Positions 37,647 through 45,848 of a stretch of 64,000 bases of DNA are shown here, piece after piece (positions within the stretch are counted from its first letter, which is position 1; every line of letters begins with the position of its first letter). The translations under genes were made by a program, and so were the position numbers. The stretch comes from Pannonibacter sp051860505 (GTDB lineage: Bacteria; Pseudomonadota; Alphaproteobacteria; Rhizobiales; Stappiaceae): NCBI RefSeq assembly GCF_051860505.1, contig NZ_JBHYDX010000008.1, positions 62,001-126,000 on the forward strand, read 5' to 3'. The notes beneath the pieces were generated by a model. It saw only the letters and a program-made list of their open reading frames with translations. It did no database searches and was not told the DNA's origin.

Positions 37647-38470
37647 GCCAGCACCAGAACCCCCAACAGGAACGCCAGCGCCGACAACTGCTGCACGGCG
37701 CCGATGACGTCGCCGGTGAAGCCGCCGATCTTTGCAAACGCCAACCGGCCTGTAGCATGCGCTGCCAGTGCGCCGGCGGCAAGCCCGCAGACGAGTGACA
37801 AAAACGGAAGCACAAAGACAAGCGGAAGCAGCACAAGCGCTGTGAGGCCCAAGCCGTTCAGAACTCCATCCATGCCCGGCACCCCGAAACGCGCGGCAAG
37901 CCCGTCGGGACGGGCCGATGGAAGCTGGGCCCATTGCCACAGGCACAGCAGTCGCGACACCGCTTCCATCCCGATCAGCAGCAGCAGACTGCCCGCAAGG
38001 CCGAAGCGCTCCGGCAGGGCGGCCAGCAGCGCGATCTTGAGGACAAGCGACAGCGACAGCGCAATGGCCGCAAAGGCGCCGATGCGGCTGTCCTTCATGA
38101 TCTCCAGCCGACGTTCGCGCGTCGCCCCGCCGAAGAAGCCATCGGCCACGTCTCCCAGTCCGTCCTCATGCAGCGCGCCGGTCAGGGCGATCATCGCTCC
38201 CAGCACAAGGGCGGCACTGGCATAGGCGGGCAGGCCGGTCATCTGCAGCCCAAGCCAGAGCAGCGCCGGTCCCAGGGCCAGCAGCGCACCGGCGAGGGGC
38301 ATGGCCCGGGCCATCCGGGCAAACTCGGGTGCGCCGGAGACATCGTCATAGGGCCCGATCTGAGGCACCGGCAACCTTGAAAAAAAGCGCAGGCATCCGG
38401 CGGCATCGGCGAGAAGGCGCCAGCCGGTCACCTGCCATCCCGGGCGTTCGTCCATGTCGGTCTCTTGCAT
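37643..38470 (-). CDS. cobS: Adenosylcobinamide-GDP ribazoletransferase (cobalamin synthase)
   Basis: A 275-residue membrane enzyme that joins alpha-ribazole to adenosylcobinamide-GDP, the last step of cobalamin assembly. CobS motifs are RFFSRLPVP near residue 30, TGALHEDGLGDVADGFFGG near 100, and RLEIMKDSRIGAFA. Helices fill the rest. The ATG at 38470 is used; the ATG at 38455 is also possible. It is divergent from cobT with about 105 bases between them. I see no cobalamin riboswitch in that gap. Confidence 0.92.
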   Translation of the reverse strand: MQETDMDERPGWQVTGWRLLADAAGCLRFFSRLPVPQIGPYDDVSGAPEFARMARAMPLAGALLALGPALLWLGLQMTGLPAYASAALVLGAMIALTGALHEDGLGDVADGFFGGATRERRLEIMKDSRIGAFAAIALSLSLVLKIALLAALPERFGLAGSLLLLIGMEAVSRLLCLWQWAQLPSARPDGLAARFGVPGMDGVLNGLGLTALVLLPLVFVLPFLSLVCGLAAGALAAHATGRLAFAKIGGFTGDVIGAVQQLSALAFLLGVLVLA

Positions 38471-38575
38471 GGACCTGTCGCCCACCCGTTGTCATTTGTC
38501 GCCTGAGAGTTATAGAACGGCAAACCCGCGCCGCCAACCGGCAGCGTCTGCCGCGCCCTTCCGGAGCCCGTTGTC

Positions 38576-39604
38576 ATGTCCCTGTCCGAATCCGCCTTGC
38601 CATTTGACGATATCCGCAATCTGGTGGCCCAGATGCCCGGCCCGGACGAGGCCGCCGCCGCTGTCGTGCGCGCCCGCGATGCCGAACTGACCAAGCCGGC
38701 AGGTTCGCTCGGCAAGCTGGAGGAAATCGCTGAATGGCTGGCGGCTTGGTCCGGCAAGGCGCCGCCGAAGATCACCCGGCCGCTGGTCGCGATCTTTGCC
38801 ACCAACCACGGCATTGCCGACAAGGGCGTGTCTGCCTTCCCGCAGAGCGTGACCCGGCAGATGCTGGAGAATTTCTCGGCCGGCGGGGCGGCGATCAACC
38901 AGATCTGCATCGCCAATGACCTGGGCCTTAAGGTCTTCGATCTCGCCATCGACATGCCGACGCCGCCGATTGACGACGAGGACGCGCTGGACGAGCCGAA
39001 CTGCGCCGCCACCATGGCCTATGGCATGGAAGCGGTGGCTGGCGGCACGGACCTGCTCTGTCTCGGCGAGATGGGCATCGGCAACACCACCATCGCGGCG
39101 GCCGTGTTCAACGGTCTCTTCGGCGGCACGGCGGCGGACTGGGTTGGCCCTGGCACCGGCGTGGATGACGCGGGCCTGGAGCGCAAGCGCGTGGCTGTGG
39201 AAAAGGCAGTTGCCCGGCTCGGCAGCGCCGCCAATGATCCGCTGGAAGTGCTGCGCAAGGTCGGCGGGCGCGAGATTGCCGCCATGGCCGGTGCGATCCT
39301 CGCCGCCCGCCTGCAGCGCACGCCGGTCATCGTCGACGGCTTCGTCACCACGGCGGCAGCAGCCGTGCTCTACAAGATGGACCCGGGCGCGCTCGATCAC
39401 TGCCTGTTCGGCCATGTCTCGGCCGAGCCGGCGCACCGCCGGGCGCTCGCTGCCATGAACAAGACGGCGCTGTTCGATTTCGGCATGCGTCTGGGCGAAG
39501 GCACCGGCGCGGCGCTGGCCGCCGGCATCGTCAAGGCCGCCGCCAGCGTGCATGCCGGCATGGCGACGTTTTCATCGGCCGGCGTCTCGGGCAAGGAAAG
39601 CTGA
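38576..39604 (+). CDS. cobT: Nicotinate-nucleotide-dimethylbenzimidazole phosphoribosyltransferase
   Basis: A 342-residue enzyme that makes alpha-ribazole phosphate, the lower ligand of cobalamin, and so supplies CobS encoded divergently. Family motifs are TKPAGSLGKLEEIAEWLA near residue 39, FATNHGIADKGVSAFPQSVT near 75, GEMGIGNTTIAAAV near 163, and the C-terminal LGEGTGAALA with the catalytic Glu. The ATG at 38576 follows CCGGAG. A strong hairpin follows the stop codon. Confidence 0.95.
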   Translation: MSLSESALPFDDIRNLVAQMPGPDEAAAAVVRARDAELTKPAGSLGKLEEIAEWLAAWSGKAPPKITRPLVAIFATNHGIADKGVSAFPQSVTRQMLENFSAGGAAINQICIANDLGLKVFDLAIDMPTPPIDDEDALDEPNCAATMAYGMEAVAGGTDLLCLGEMGIGNTTIAAAVFNGLFGGTAADWVGPGTGVDDAGLERKRVAVEKAVARLGSAANDPLEVLRKVGGREIAAMAGAILAARLQRTPVIVDGFVTTAAAAVLYKMDPGALDHCLFGHVSAEPAHRRALAAMNKTALFDFGMRLGEGTGAALAAGIVKAAASVHAGMATFSSAGVSGKES

Positions 39605-39609
39605 GCCGC

Positions 39610-39646
39610 GCAGTCCGCTGGCGCATGGCTGCGTGCCGCGGACTGC
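39610..39646 (+). terminator. Hairpin after cobT
   Basis: GCAGTCCGC (39610-39618) and GCGGACTGC (39638-39646) are perfect 9-base inverted arms; the 19-base loop can pair further. It starts 6 bases after the cobT stop. There is no clear U-tract, so it is a probable but not classical terminator. Confidence 0.5.
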
Positions 39647-39832
39647 CTCACCTGGTCTGATCCTGTCCCTCACGGGCCAATGCCCCCGCGCATCCCGAAG
39701 CAAGGTCAGAGGCAGTGTTTTTCCACTGCACCTGGAAGCTGCCGTAGCGTAGTGTGTCGCGGCCATGCCGGGTGCTTCCGCCGGGCTGGTCGGAAGCTGT
39801 TCGGCGGCACGCTGGCAGCGGAAAGGTGAGCT

Positions 39833-40963
39833 ATGGCGACCGTTGGGTCAGAGCCTGTCTTGCAGCTTGTGGACAGCATCTATTCGGCAGCCTATGGCAG
39901 CGGCGACTGGACCAGTGTCATGCAGGGGGTGCGCAGCCTGTTTGGCGGTGCGCGCGCCTGCATTGCGGCGTTTGGAACCTCGGATCTTCGCGCCGTCTCG
40001 CATGAGACGCACGACGATCCGCAGTTTACCACATCCCTGTTCCTGGGAGCCTACACCCGGGACCCGCTGGCGATCGCCGAAAAGGCAATGGCTGTCGGTA
40101 AGAGTTACTCCTGGGACGAGATCGTTGATACCCGCGCGCTGCACGGCCGGGAGCTCTGGAATGACGTCTACCACCCAATGGGGCTGCATGAGTCTATCAG
40201 TTGCAAGCTGTTCGAGAATGCACAGGCGGCCGTTTGCATCCATGTCACCCGAACCCAGACACAACCCAGTTTCAGCACCTCCGAACGCCGGCTGTTCGAC
40301 AGGATCGTGCCGCATCTGCTGCGTGCAGGCGAAATGGAGCGGGCCATTGGCAAAACCTCCTCGCTTGTCGCAACTTTTGCGCAGATGCAGTTTGGCATCA
40401 TTCTGCTCGATGGTCATTGTCGGCTTGGCTGGATGAATGAGGCGGCGGAAGCGATTCTCTCCAGCCCTTCCGGCCCGTTGAAACTGTCAGATGGCCAGGT
40501 CTGTACCGCTGCACTGCCGTATACTGCGGCTTTCCAGGAGCTTGTCGGGCGCGTCTGTACCCCGCATGGCATGGTGAGTGCCGGTGGAACGCTGCTTTTG
40601 TCCGTATCTGCGGGCGGCGGCCAGCCTGCACGCCAGTATGGTGTGTCGGTTGCCCCGCTTCCCGGCAGCAGCGCCTATGGCCTGATGCCGCCGGGAAGCG
40701 CGCTGGTGATGATCAGCGGGATTTCATCTGCAGTGCCGGATCAGGTGCACATATCCCTGCGCCAGCTTTTTTCGTTGACCCGCGCGGAAGCCAGACTGGC
40801 CGCACTCATCGCCGGAGGTCTGTCGCTGAAAGAGGCGGCGGAGCGGGCGGGGATCGGCTTTGGCACTGCGCGCAATTACTTGATCCGCATTTTCCGCAAG
40901 ACTGGAACAAATCAGCAGACCGCCCTGGTTGCGCTGATCAAGTCGCTGCCGCCCTTGCCCTGA
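39833..40963 (+). CDS. LuxR-type (GerE) transcriptional regulator
   Basis: A 376-residue regulator with a C-terminal LuxR-type DNA-binding domain at about residues 305-370 (FSLTRAEARLAALIAGGLSL, then KEAAERAGIGFGTARNYL). The N-terminal 290 residues look PAS/GAF-like (QFGIILLDGHCRLGWMNEAA resembles a PAS core), so a small ligand may be sensed; no autoinducer domain is recognised. The ATG at 39833 follows AAAGGTGAGC. It is 223 bases upstream of the uncharacterised secreted/VWA gene cluster on the same strand and is the only nearby regulator candidate for it. That link is inference. Confidence 0.8.
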   Translation: MATVGSEPVLQLVDSIYSAAYGSGDWTSVMQGVRSLFGGARACIAAFGTSDLRAVSHETHDDPQFTTSLFLGAYTRDPLAIAEKAMAVGKSYSWDEIVDTRALHGRELWNDVYHPMGLHESISCKLFENAQAAVCIHVTRTQTQPSFSTSERRLFDRIVPHLLRAGEMERAIGKTSSLVATFAQMQFGIILLDGHCRLGWMNEAAEAILSSPSGPLKLSDGQVCTAALPYTAAFQELVGRVCTPHGMVSAGGTLLLSVSAGGGQPARQYGVSVAPLPGSSAYGLMPPGSALVMISGISSAVPDQVHISLRQLFSLTRAEARLAALIAGGLSLKEAAERAGIGFGTARNYLIRIFRKTGTNQQTALVALIKSLPPLP

Positions 40964-40965
40964 TT

Positions 40966-41034
40966 CTGGCTCTGGCTCTGGCTCTGGCTCTGGTTTGGAT
41001 TCTGGTTCAGGTCCTGGCTCCGGTTTGGATTCTG
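40966..41034. repeat. CTGGCT hexamer microsatellite and degenerate repeat
   Basis: Four complete CTGGCT units plus a partial fifth (40966-40993) start 3 bases after the LuxR-type gene's stop. They are followed by two copies of GGTTTGGATTCTG (40992-41004 and 41022-41034) in a similar sequence. Such a tract can change length by slippage. It lies before the start of the secreted-protein cluster, not within a coding frame. Confidence 0.8.
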
Positions 41035-41186
41035 ACCGGTCTCCTGCTCCGGGAGGCCTGCTGCCCTCATTTTGGTATCAAATGGTATCTTTCAAATCGG
41101 GGTGACTGCTGTGACCCTTGGGCAAGGCTTTCGTCCCGGGGCGAAAGCATGCGGCCTGTGCACAGGTCAACCAGAAGGCGCAGAAC

Positions 41187-41741
41187 ATGGCAGGAACACG
41201 GCCCCATCAGCTTCATCAGGCCGCAGACACGGGCAGAGCGCAGATACGCTACGGCACAGGCATTGTTGTGTGTCTTGCGCTCTGCCTTGCGGCCAGTCCC
41301 GTTCGTGCGGATACATGCGCGGCCATCCTGAAGGCCTTCGAGGCCCTGGCCGCTGTACCAGGCTACAGCCAGATGGTCCGCATGCCGGACATGCCGCCGA
41401 TCCAGTCGATTGCGATTGGCGATGTTCTTTATGTCAACCCCGGCGACAAATGGCAGAAAGTCACCCTGAAGCCGGGTGGTCGCCTCGGCATCCTGAAGGC
41501 CGTTGTCCCGGATGCCGCCAGTCTGAAGGATTGCGCCAAGGCCGGAGCAGACATGATCGACGGCAGGTCGATGACCACCTACACCTACGTGCCGCCAGCG
41601 CTTAAGGGGGCGGAAAGCCTCGCAAAGCCCGGCGTGCAGACGCTCTGGGTCGGCGATTCCGATGGCCTGCCTTACAAGATGACTGACACGGACATCGAGA
41701 TGACGATTTCCTACAGCAACATCACCCCGCCGGTGCAATGA
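41187..41741 (+). CDS. Small secreted protein of unknown function
   Basis: A 184-residue protein with a signal peptide (GIVVCLALCLAASPVRADT, cleavage near residue 41). The mature part has paired Cys residues and GDVLYVNPGDKWQKVTLKPG. Its C-terminal half (MTTYTYVPPALKG ... VQTLWVGDSDGLPYKM) recalls the beta-strand pattern of LolA-like periplasmic proteins, a weak resemblance. The ATG at 41187 has AAGGCG upstream. Its stop overlaps the start of the VWA gene by four bases (ATGA), so they are coupled. It is the first gene of the four-gene cluster up to 45802. Confidence 0.7.
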   Translation: MAGTRPHQLHQAADTGRAQIRYGTGIVVCLALCLAASPVRADTCAAILKAFEALAAVPGYSQMVRMPDMPPIQSIAIGDVLYVNPGDKWQKVTLKPGGRLGILKAVVPDAASLKDCAKAGADMIDGRSMTTYTYVPPALKGAESLAKPGVQTLWVGDSDGLPYKMTDTDIEMTISYSNITPPVQ

Positions 41742-43774
41742 TGCCTGTGTCCTTTCGCCATGGCATGGGGACCGCGCTGCTTGCCGCTTGTGCGGCTTTG
41801 GCATGTCCGCTGGCCGGCGCGCGGGCTACGGAACCGGCGGTTCTGATCATCGATTCCTCCGGCAGCATGGCGGAGCGCATCGGCGGGGAGACACGGCTTG
41901 ATGCGGCACGCAAGATCCTGACTGAGGACGTTGCGCGCTGGAAACCGGGCGCGTCTCTGGCGCTGGTGGCTTATGGACATCGCCGCAAGAGCGACTGCGG
42001 CGATATCGAGACGCTGAGCCCGCCGGGGCCGGTGCACCTGAACAACCTGACTGCCGCGCTTGCAAAGCTGCGCGCGCGCGGCAAGACGCCGTTGTCCGAT
42101 TCCCTGCGCCATGCCGCAGGGCTCTTGCCTGAGACAGGTGGCAACATCCTGCTGCTGAGCGATGGCCTTGAAACCTGTGGCGAGGATCCCTGCGAGGTTG
42201 CCCGGGCGCTGCGTGCGGCGAATGGCAAAGTGTTCATTCACGTGATCGGTTTCGGTCTGACCGAGGCGGAGAGCAAGGCGCTTGCTTGTATCGCCGGGGC
42301 AGGTGGCGGCCTGATGCGGAGTGCCGAAGGAGCCGGGGACTTGCAGGAAGCCGTTTCGGCATTTGCGGCAAGCACCGGCGTGGCGGAGCCTGAGCCTGGA
42401 CAGACTGCTTCGGCCGCTGCAGTGCCCACCCCAGTACCTACCCCAGTGCCCACTCTGGCATCGGAGCCCGTCAGGCCCCCCGTGGCCGAGCCTCAACCGG
42501 TCCCGGTGTCTTTCGTGGCCGTTGCCAAGGACATGCAGACGCTGGTTGGCGTGCCGTTGGCATGGACAGTGCGGGCGGCTGAGGGCGGGGGACCGGTTTA
42601 TGAAGGAGGCGGCGAGGGCATCGCGCTGGTTCTGAAACCGGGAACCTATACAGTCGGGCTGAAGGGCGCCAACGCTGCATCACTCACCCAAGTCTTGATC
42701 GACAAGGCCGGTGGCCTGCCAGTCGAGGTTGGCATTGACCTCGGGCGGCTCGACCTGTCGCTGATCGCGGCGAAGGGGATGACCCTTGACGAGCTTGATC
42801 TTGCCGGCCCCCTCGATTGGAGCGTGACACCACTGGATGGTCAGGCGCCATTGACGGCGCCAACCGGCGTGGCTCCTGCCCTGGCGCTTGCGCCGGGGCG
42901 ATATGCGGTGGCCGTGACCACCGGGAAGCGCGAAGCGCAAGGTGAGGTGCTGGTTCCATCCGGCGGCCGGGAAAGCCTTGTGCTCAATCTTCATCTCGGT
43001 CGCCTGAGACTGGAAGCCGCGCTTGAGGGTGAGGCGGCACCGGTTTTGGGCGGGACCGAACTGTCCTGGCGAATTTCCAGACGGGACGAAACGCAGTTGG
43101 TTGTTGGTTTCGATGCAGTGGCGCAGCCGGTTGCCGTGTTGCCAGCCGGGGTCTACGCCGTGATCCTGTCGCTTGGCGGGGCCGAAATCCCGGCTGAGGC
43201 AGAGGTCGTAGAAGGCCAGGACCAGACGGTCCGGGTGTCGATCGGGGCAGGTAGCGTTGCTCTTGAAGGGGCGCTTGCGCCTGGCGGCGAGGTCTTTTCC
43301 GACTGGCGGGATGCGCAATGGACGGTTCGCCCGCTGCGCGTTCTTGGCGGCGCGGCGGTCGGGCCTGCGCTGGAGAACCACGCCGAAGCACGTCCACAGC
43401 TCAAGCTGATGCCGGGAGAATGGGAAGCGGCACTGGTGTCCGGCACCGCCACGGCCAGCGTCCGCTTCGTCGCAAGGCCAGGGGAGCAACAGACCGTCCG
43501 CATCGACCAGGCGGCGGGCCGGTTGACCATGGCAGCACAGGCCGCTTCAGGTGAGGCATCGGTCAACATCCTGATCTCGGTCTTCGGCCCGGCCAGCAGC
43601 GGCATCTTTCCGGAAAAGCCGCTCTTCGAGGTCGGTGTGCCACGCGACTACACGCAGATTGTCACGGCTGGCCGCTACCGCATCATTGCCCTGGACTCCG
43701 TTGGCCGCACTGGAGTGGCTGAAGTCGATGTTGCTCCAGGGCATGTTATAAATGAGATTATAGTTATAAAATAA
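41738..43774 (+). CDS. Secreted von Willebrand factor A protein with repeated beta modules
   Basis: A 678-residue exported protein. After a signal peptide ending near residue 31 (ACPLAGARATEP) comes a VWA domain (about 34-200) with an intact MIDAS metal site: DSSGSM near 40, Thr in GKTPLSDSL near 117 and LSDGLETC near 142. A Pro-rich linker (VPTPVPTPVPT) follows. The remaining 430 residues form about four beta-sandwich-like repeats of about 90 residues. Each shows an L-x-PG-x-Y/W-x-V/A strand followed by a V-x-I-D/G-x-G/A-x-GRLxL type strand. The protein may bind a ligand or partner through the metal site. The role is unknown. Confidence 0.82.
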   Translation: MMPVSFRHGMGTALLAACAALACPLAGARATEPAVLIIDSSGSMAERIGGETRLDAARKILTEDVARWKPGASLALVAYGHRRKSDCGDIETLSPPGPVHLNNLTAALAKLRARGKTPLSDSLRHAAGLLPETGGNILLLSDGLETCGEDPCEVARALRAANGKVFIHVIGFGLTEAESKALACIAGAGGGLMRSAEGAGDLQEAVSAFAASTGVAEPEPGQTASAAAVPTPVPTPVPTLASEPVRPPVAEPQPVPVSFVAVAKDMQTLVGVPLAWTVRAAEGGGPVYEGGGEGIALVLKPGTYTVGLKGANAASLTQVLIDKAGGLPVEVGIDLGRLDLSLIAAKGMTLDELDLAGPLDWSVTPLDGQAPLTAPTGVAPALALAPGRYAVAVTTGKREAQGEVLVPSGGRESLVLNLHLGRLRLEAALEGEAAPVLGGTELSWRISRRDETQLVVGFDAVAQPVAVLPAGVYAVILSLGGAEIPAEAEVVEGQDQTVRVSIGAGSVALEGALAPGGEVFSDWRDAQWTVRPLRVLGGAAVGPALENHAEARPQLKLMPGEWEAALVSGTATASVRFVARPGEQQTVRIDQAAGRLTMAAQAASGEASVNILISVFGPASSGIFPEKPLFEVGVPRDYTQIVTAGRYRIIALDSVGRTGVAEVDVAPGHVINEIIVIK

Positions 43775-43916
43775 GAAAATATCATAGTATTTAAACTTAC
43801 GCGAGAAGTGTTAGTAGTTTTAATTGTGTAATACTGATAAACTTGTAAATATTTCTGGTATTTTGCTCAATAAGTCATCAATTCAAGATTTATCTCATCT
43901 TTGAGGAGTGGTGTCG
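43775..43916 (+). promoter_or_regulatory. AT-rich spacer upstream of the coiled-coil gene
   Basis: This 142-base gap is strikingly AT-rich (long runs such as AAATATTTCTGGTATTTTG) compared with the GC-rich surroundings. It ends with GAGGAG 8 nt before the ATG at 43917. It likely holds a separate promoter for the coiled-coil gene and may bind a nucleoid-associated silencer; no certain -35/-10 pair can be named. Confidence 0.45.
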
Positions 43917-45281
43917 ATGCGCCTTCTTGCAGGTTTTCTTTTGATCGGGCTGCTGCAGTCCGGGTTTGTTACGTCAGCCGTGGCGCAGGAGCTGCCGGGG
44001 ACGGCTCAGGCACAGGATGCGCTGTCGACGGCAAAAGATGCCGTAAACACGGTGAAAAACCTCCCCAACGCCGCCACGGATGCAGTTGTTGGCGAGATCG
44101 AGAAACATGTGCCGGCGGAGTTGCAGCCGCTCGTCAACTCTGCCGGTGCGATTGCCAAGCAGCTTGAGAATGTCGCAAACGGCAAGATGATTGCCGATGC
44201 GGTCGGCTCGACACTCGATGCCTTCGGCAAGGCCATTTCCGATATTTCCAACGGCGGCAAGGAGCTACGGGAGCGCCTTGCCCGGCTGGAGAAAGAAAAC
44301 ACCGAGAAGATGATCGAGATCGAGCACTCGAAGGCGAACCTGGCGCAATTGCAGGCTCAGGTCGAGGCGCTCAAACAGTCGACGGCAGCCGTCATGGAAC
44401 TGATCGAGGCACACAAGGGGCGGATCGATGGACTGGAGAACCGCGTCGCCGAGCTGGAGCGCCAGAAGGGCACGGTGACGGCCCCGTTCAAGGTTGTCGA
44501 CAAGACCGGCTTCACCTTACTGCTTGTCGATGAAGCTGGCGCGACCTTCAGCAGCCTTGGCGGGGGCACGACGAACATCCAGCTCAAGCAGGGCCAGCCG
44601 CCACAGCTTTATCTCGGCAACCAGGCGGGCGGATTGTCGCTGGAAGGAGGTGAGACCAATCGTACCACCCTTGTGAATGGCGACACGTCGGTCTTCGAGA
44701 TGAAGGCCAGCTCTGGCCAGGGCATCCAGATGCGCGGCACCACGACTGAAGGCCAGTTCGAGCTTGGCTCAGGGCCGGCGCTGCTCGGACTTGTTGTTCG
44801 CAAGAACGATCAGCCGGCAGCAGGCCTTGGAACCTTTGACGGGCGCGGCGTTGCCCTCAGGCTGTTTGGCGCGGGCGGCCAGGTGATCGCCGCCGCAGGC
44901 GAGAATCCGTCCGTGGCCGGGACCGGGCTTGTCTATGTTGGAAATGGCAGCAAGAACAGCGCGGCCCTTGCCGCAGACAGCGACGGATCGGGTTTCGTGC
45001 ATGCCTTCGCAGGCAATGGCACGGTGGGCGCAGGATTGGTCGGCAAGGAGCGCCTTGTCGCGGCCTATTATGAGGGCGGGGCAGCGGTTGCGACGCTGCA
45101 GAAAAGCGACAAGTCCGAGGGCGGCACGATCCGGGCCCGCGATCCCTCTGGCGAGGCGGTCTTCTCCACGGGTTACCGGGCCGATATCGGCGGCGGCGAG
45201 GCCTGTGTCATTCGCAACAAGCGTGGCGGCAACATCTTCTGCCTGGGCCTTGGTGTCCCCGGCTTCGGCACGGTGCGTTAG
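43917..45281 (+). CDS. Secreted coiled-coil protein of unknown function
   Basis: A 454-residue protein with a signal peptide (MRLLAGFLLIGLLQSGFVTS, cleavage after AVAQ). Residues about 25-110 are helical and alanine-rich. About 105-190 form a heptad coiled coil (ELRERLARLEKENTEKMIEI, then LENRVAELERQ). From 195 to the end is a beta-rich region with repeated Gly-Gly turns and a Cys pair near the C-terminus (EACVIRNKRGGNIFCLGLG). The last part recalls the triple-beta-helix style tails of fibre proteins. The ATG at 43917 is fixed by GAGGAG 8 nt upstream. No known family is recognised; a trimeric surface fibre is one hypothesis. Confidence 0.75.
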   Translation: MRLLAGFLLIGLLQSGFVTSAVAQELPGTAQAQDALSTAKDAVNTVKNLPNAATDAVVGEIEKHVPAELQPLVNSAGAIAKQLENVANGKMIADAVGSTLDAFGKAISDISNGGKELRERLARLEKENTEKMIEIEHSKANLAQLQAQVEALKQSTAAVMELIEAHKGRIDGLENRVAELERQKGTVTAPFKVVDKTGFTLLLVDEAGATFSSLGGGTTNIQLKQGQPPQLYLGNQAGGLSLEGGETNRTTLVNGDTSVFEMKASSGQGIQMRGTTTEGQFELGSGPALLGLVVRKNDQPAAGLGTFDGRGVALRLFGAGGQVIAAAGENPSVAGTGLVYVGNGSKNSAALAADSDGSGFVHAFAGNGTVGAGLVGKERLVAAYYEGGAAVATLQKSDKSEGGTIRARDPSGEAVFSTGYRADIGGGEACVIRNKRGGNIFCLGLGVPGFGTVR

Positions 45282-45310
45282 AGCAACACCGGTAAAAGGG
45301 GGAGCTGGTT

Positions 45311-45802
45311 TTGCGTCCGGAGTTGCGTGAAAATAAAGCGATAGAGTATTTGCGGCGCCGCCGGTTCCGCCGCAAATGCTCCCAGATGGTCCCGCGCGAC
45401 AGGGACGCTGCGCCGCCACCGCAGAGCGCATCGGCATTCTGGTTCCTGCTCCTGCTTGGGCCGCCCATTGCGGGCGTGCTGGTGTTGTGGCTGTTGGGAG
45501 CAAATCCCTTGAACCTGGCGGTGGTGGCTGCCGCTCTGCTGCCATCCTACGGGCTGGGTCTTGCTCCTGCCCTGCTGGCCGGTCTGGTGGACCGGTGGTG
45601 TGCCGGGCGTGGCCTGGGCCTGACGATCCGGCTGGCCGCCGTCCTGCTGGCGGCTGCCGCTGCCGCCATGGGGCTGGTCATTCCGCTGTTCAGTCAGGGC
45701 TTGGTACAGGGCTGGTATCCACTGCTGGTTGGTCCGGTCGCCGCCGCTGCAACGCTTCTGGTTATGCTGCTTCACGCCGCAAGCCGGGCCTTCCCGCGGT
45801 GA
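45311..45802 (+). CDS. Small polytopic membrane protein
   Basis: A 163-residue hydrophobic protein with a very basic N-terminus (YLRRRRFRRKC) and about four membrane helices (about 42-65, 70-92, 102-127, 135-158). The start is the TTG at 45311 because GGGGGAG stands 6 nt upstream; an internal ATG at 45386 has no binding site. It lies 29 bases after the coiled-coil gene on the same strand and so probably shares its transcript. I recognise no family. Confidence 0.6.
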   Translation: MRPELRENKAIEYLRRRRFRRKCSQMVPRDRDAAPPPQSASAFWFLLLLGPPIAGVLVLWLLGANPLNLAVVAAALLPSYGLGLAPALLAGLVDRWCAGRGLGLTIRLAAVLLAAAAAAMGLVIPLFSQGLVQGWYPLLVGPVAAAATLLVMLLHAASRAFPR

Positions 45803-45848
45803 ACCCACCGGAAGGCTTTGTTGAGGAGCCGCCGGGACCTGCCTGCCC

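Noticed and set aside
38471..38575. Cobalamin riboswitch between cobS and cobT
   Set aside because: The gap is about 105 bases and lacks the B12-box pattern or room for the aptamer.
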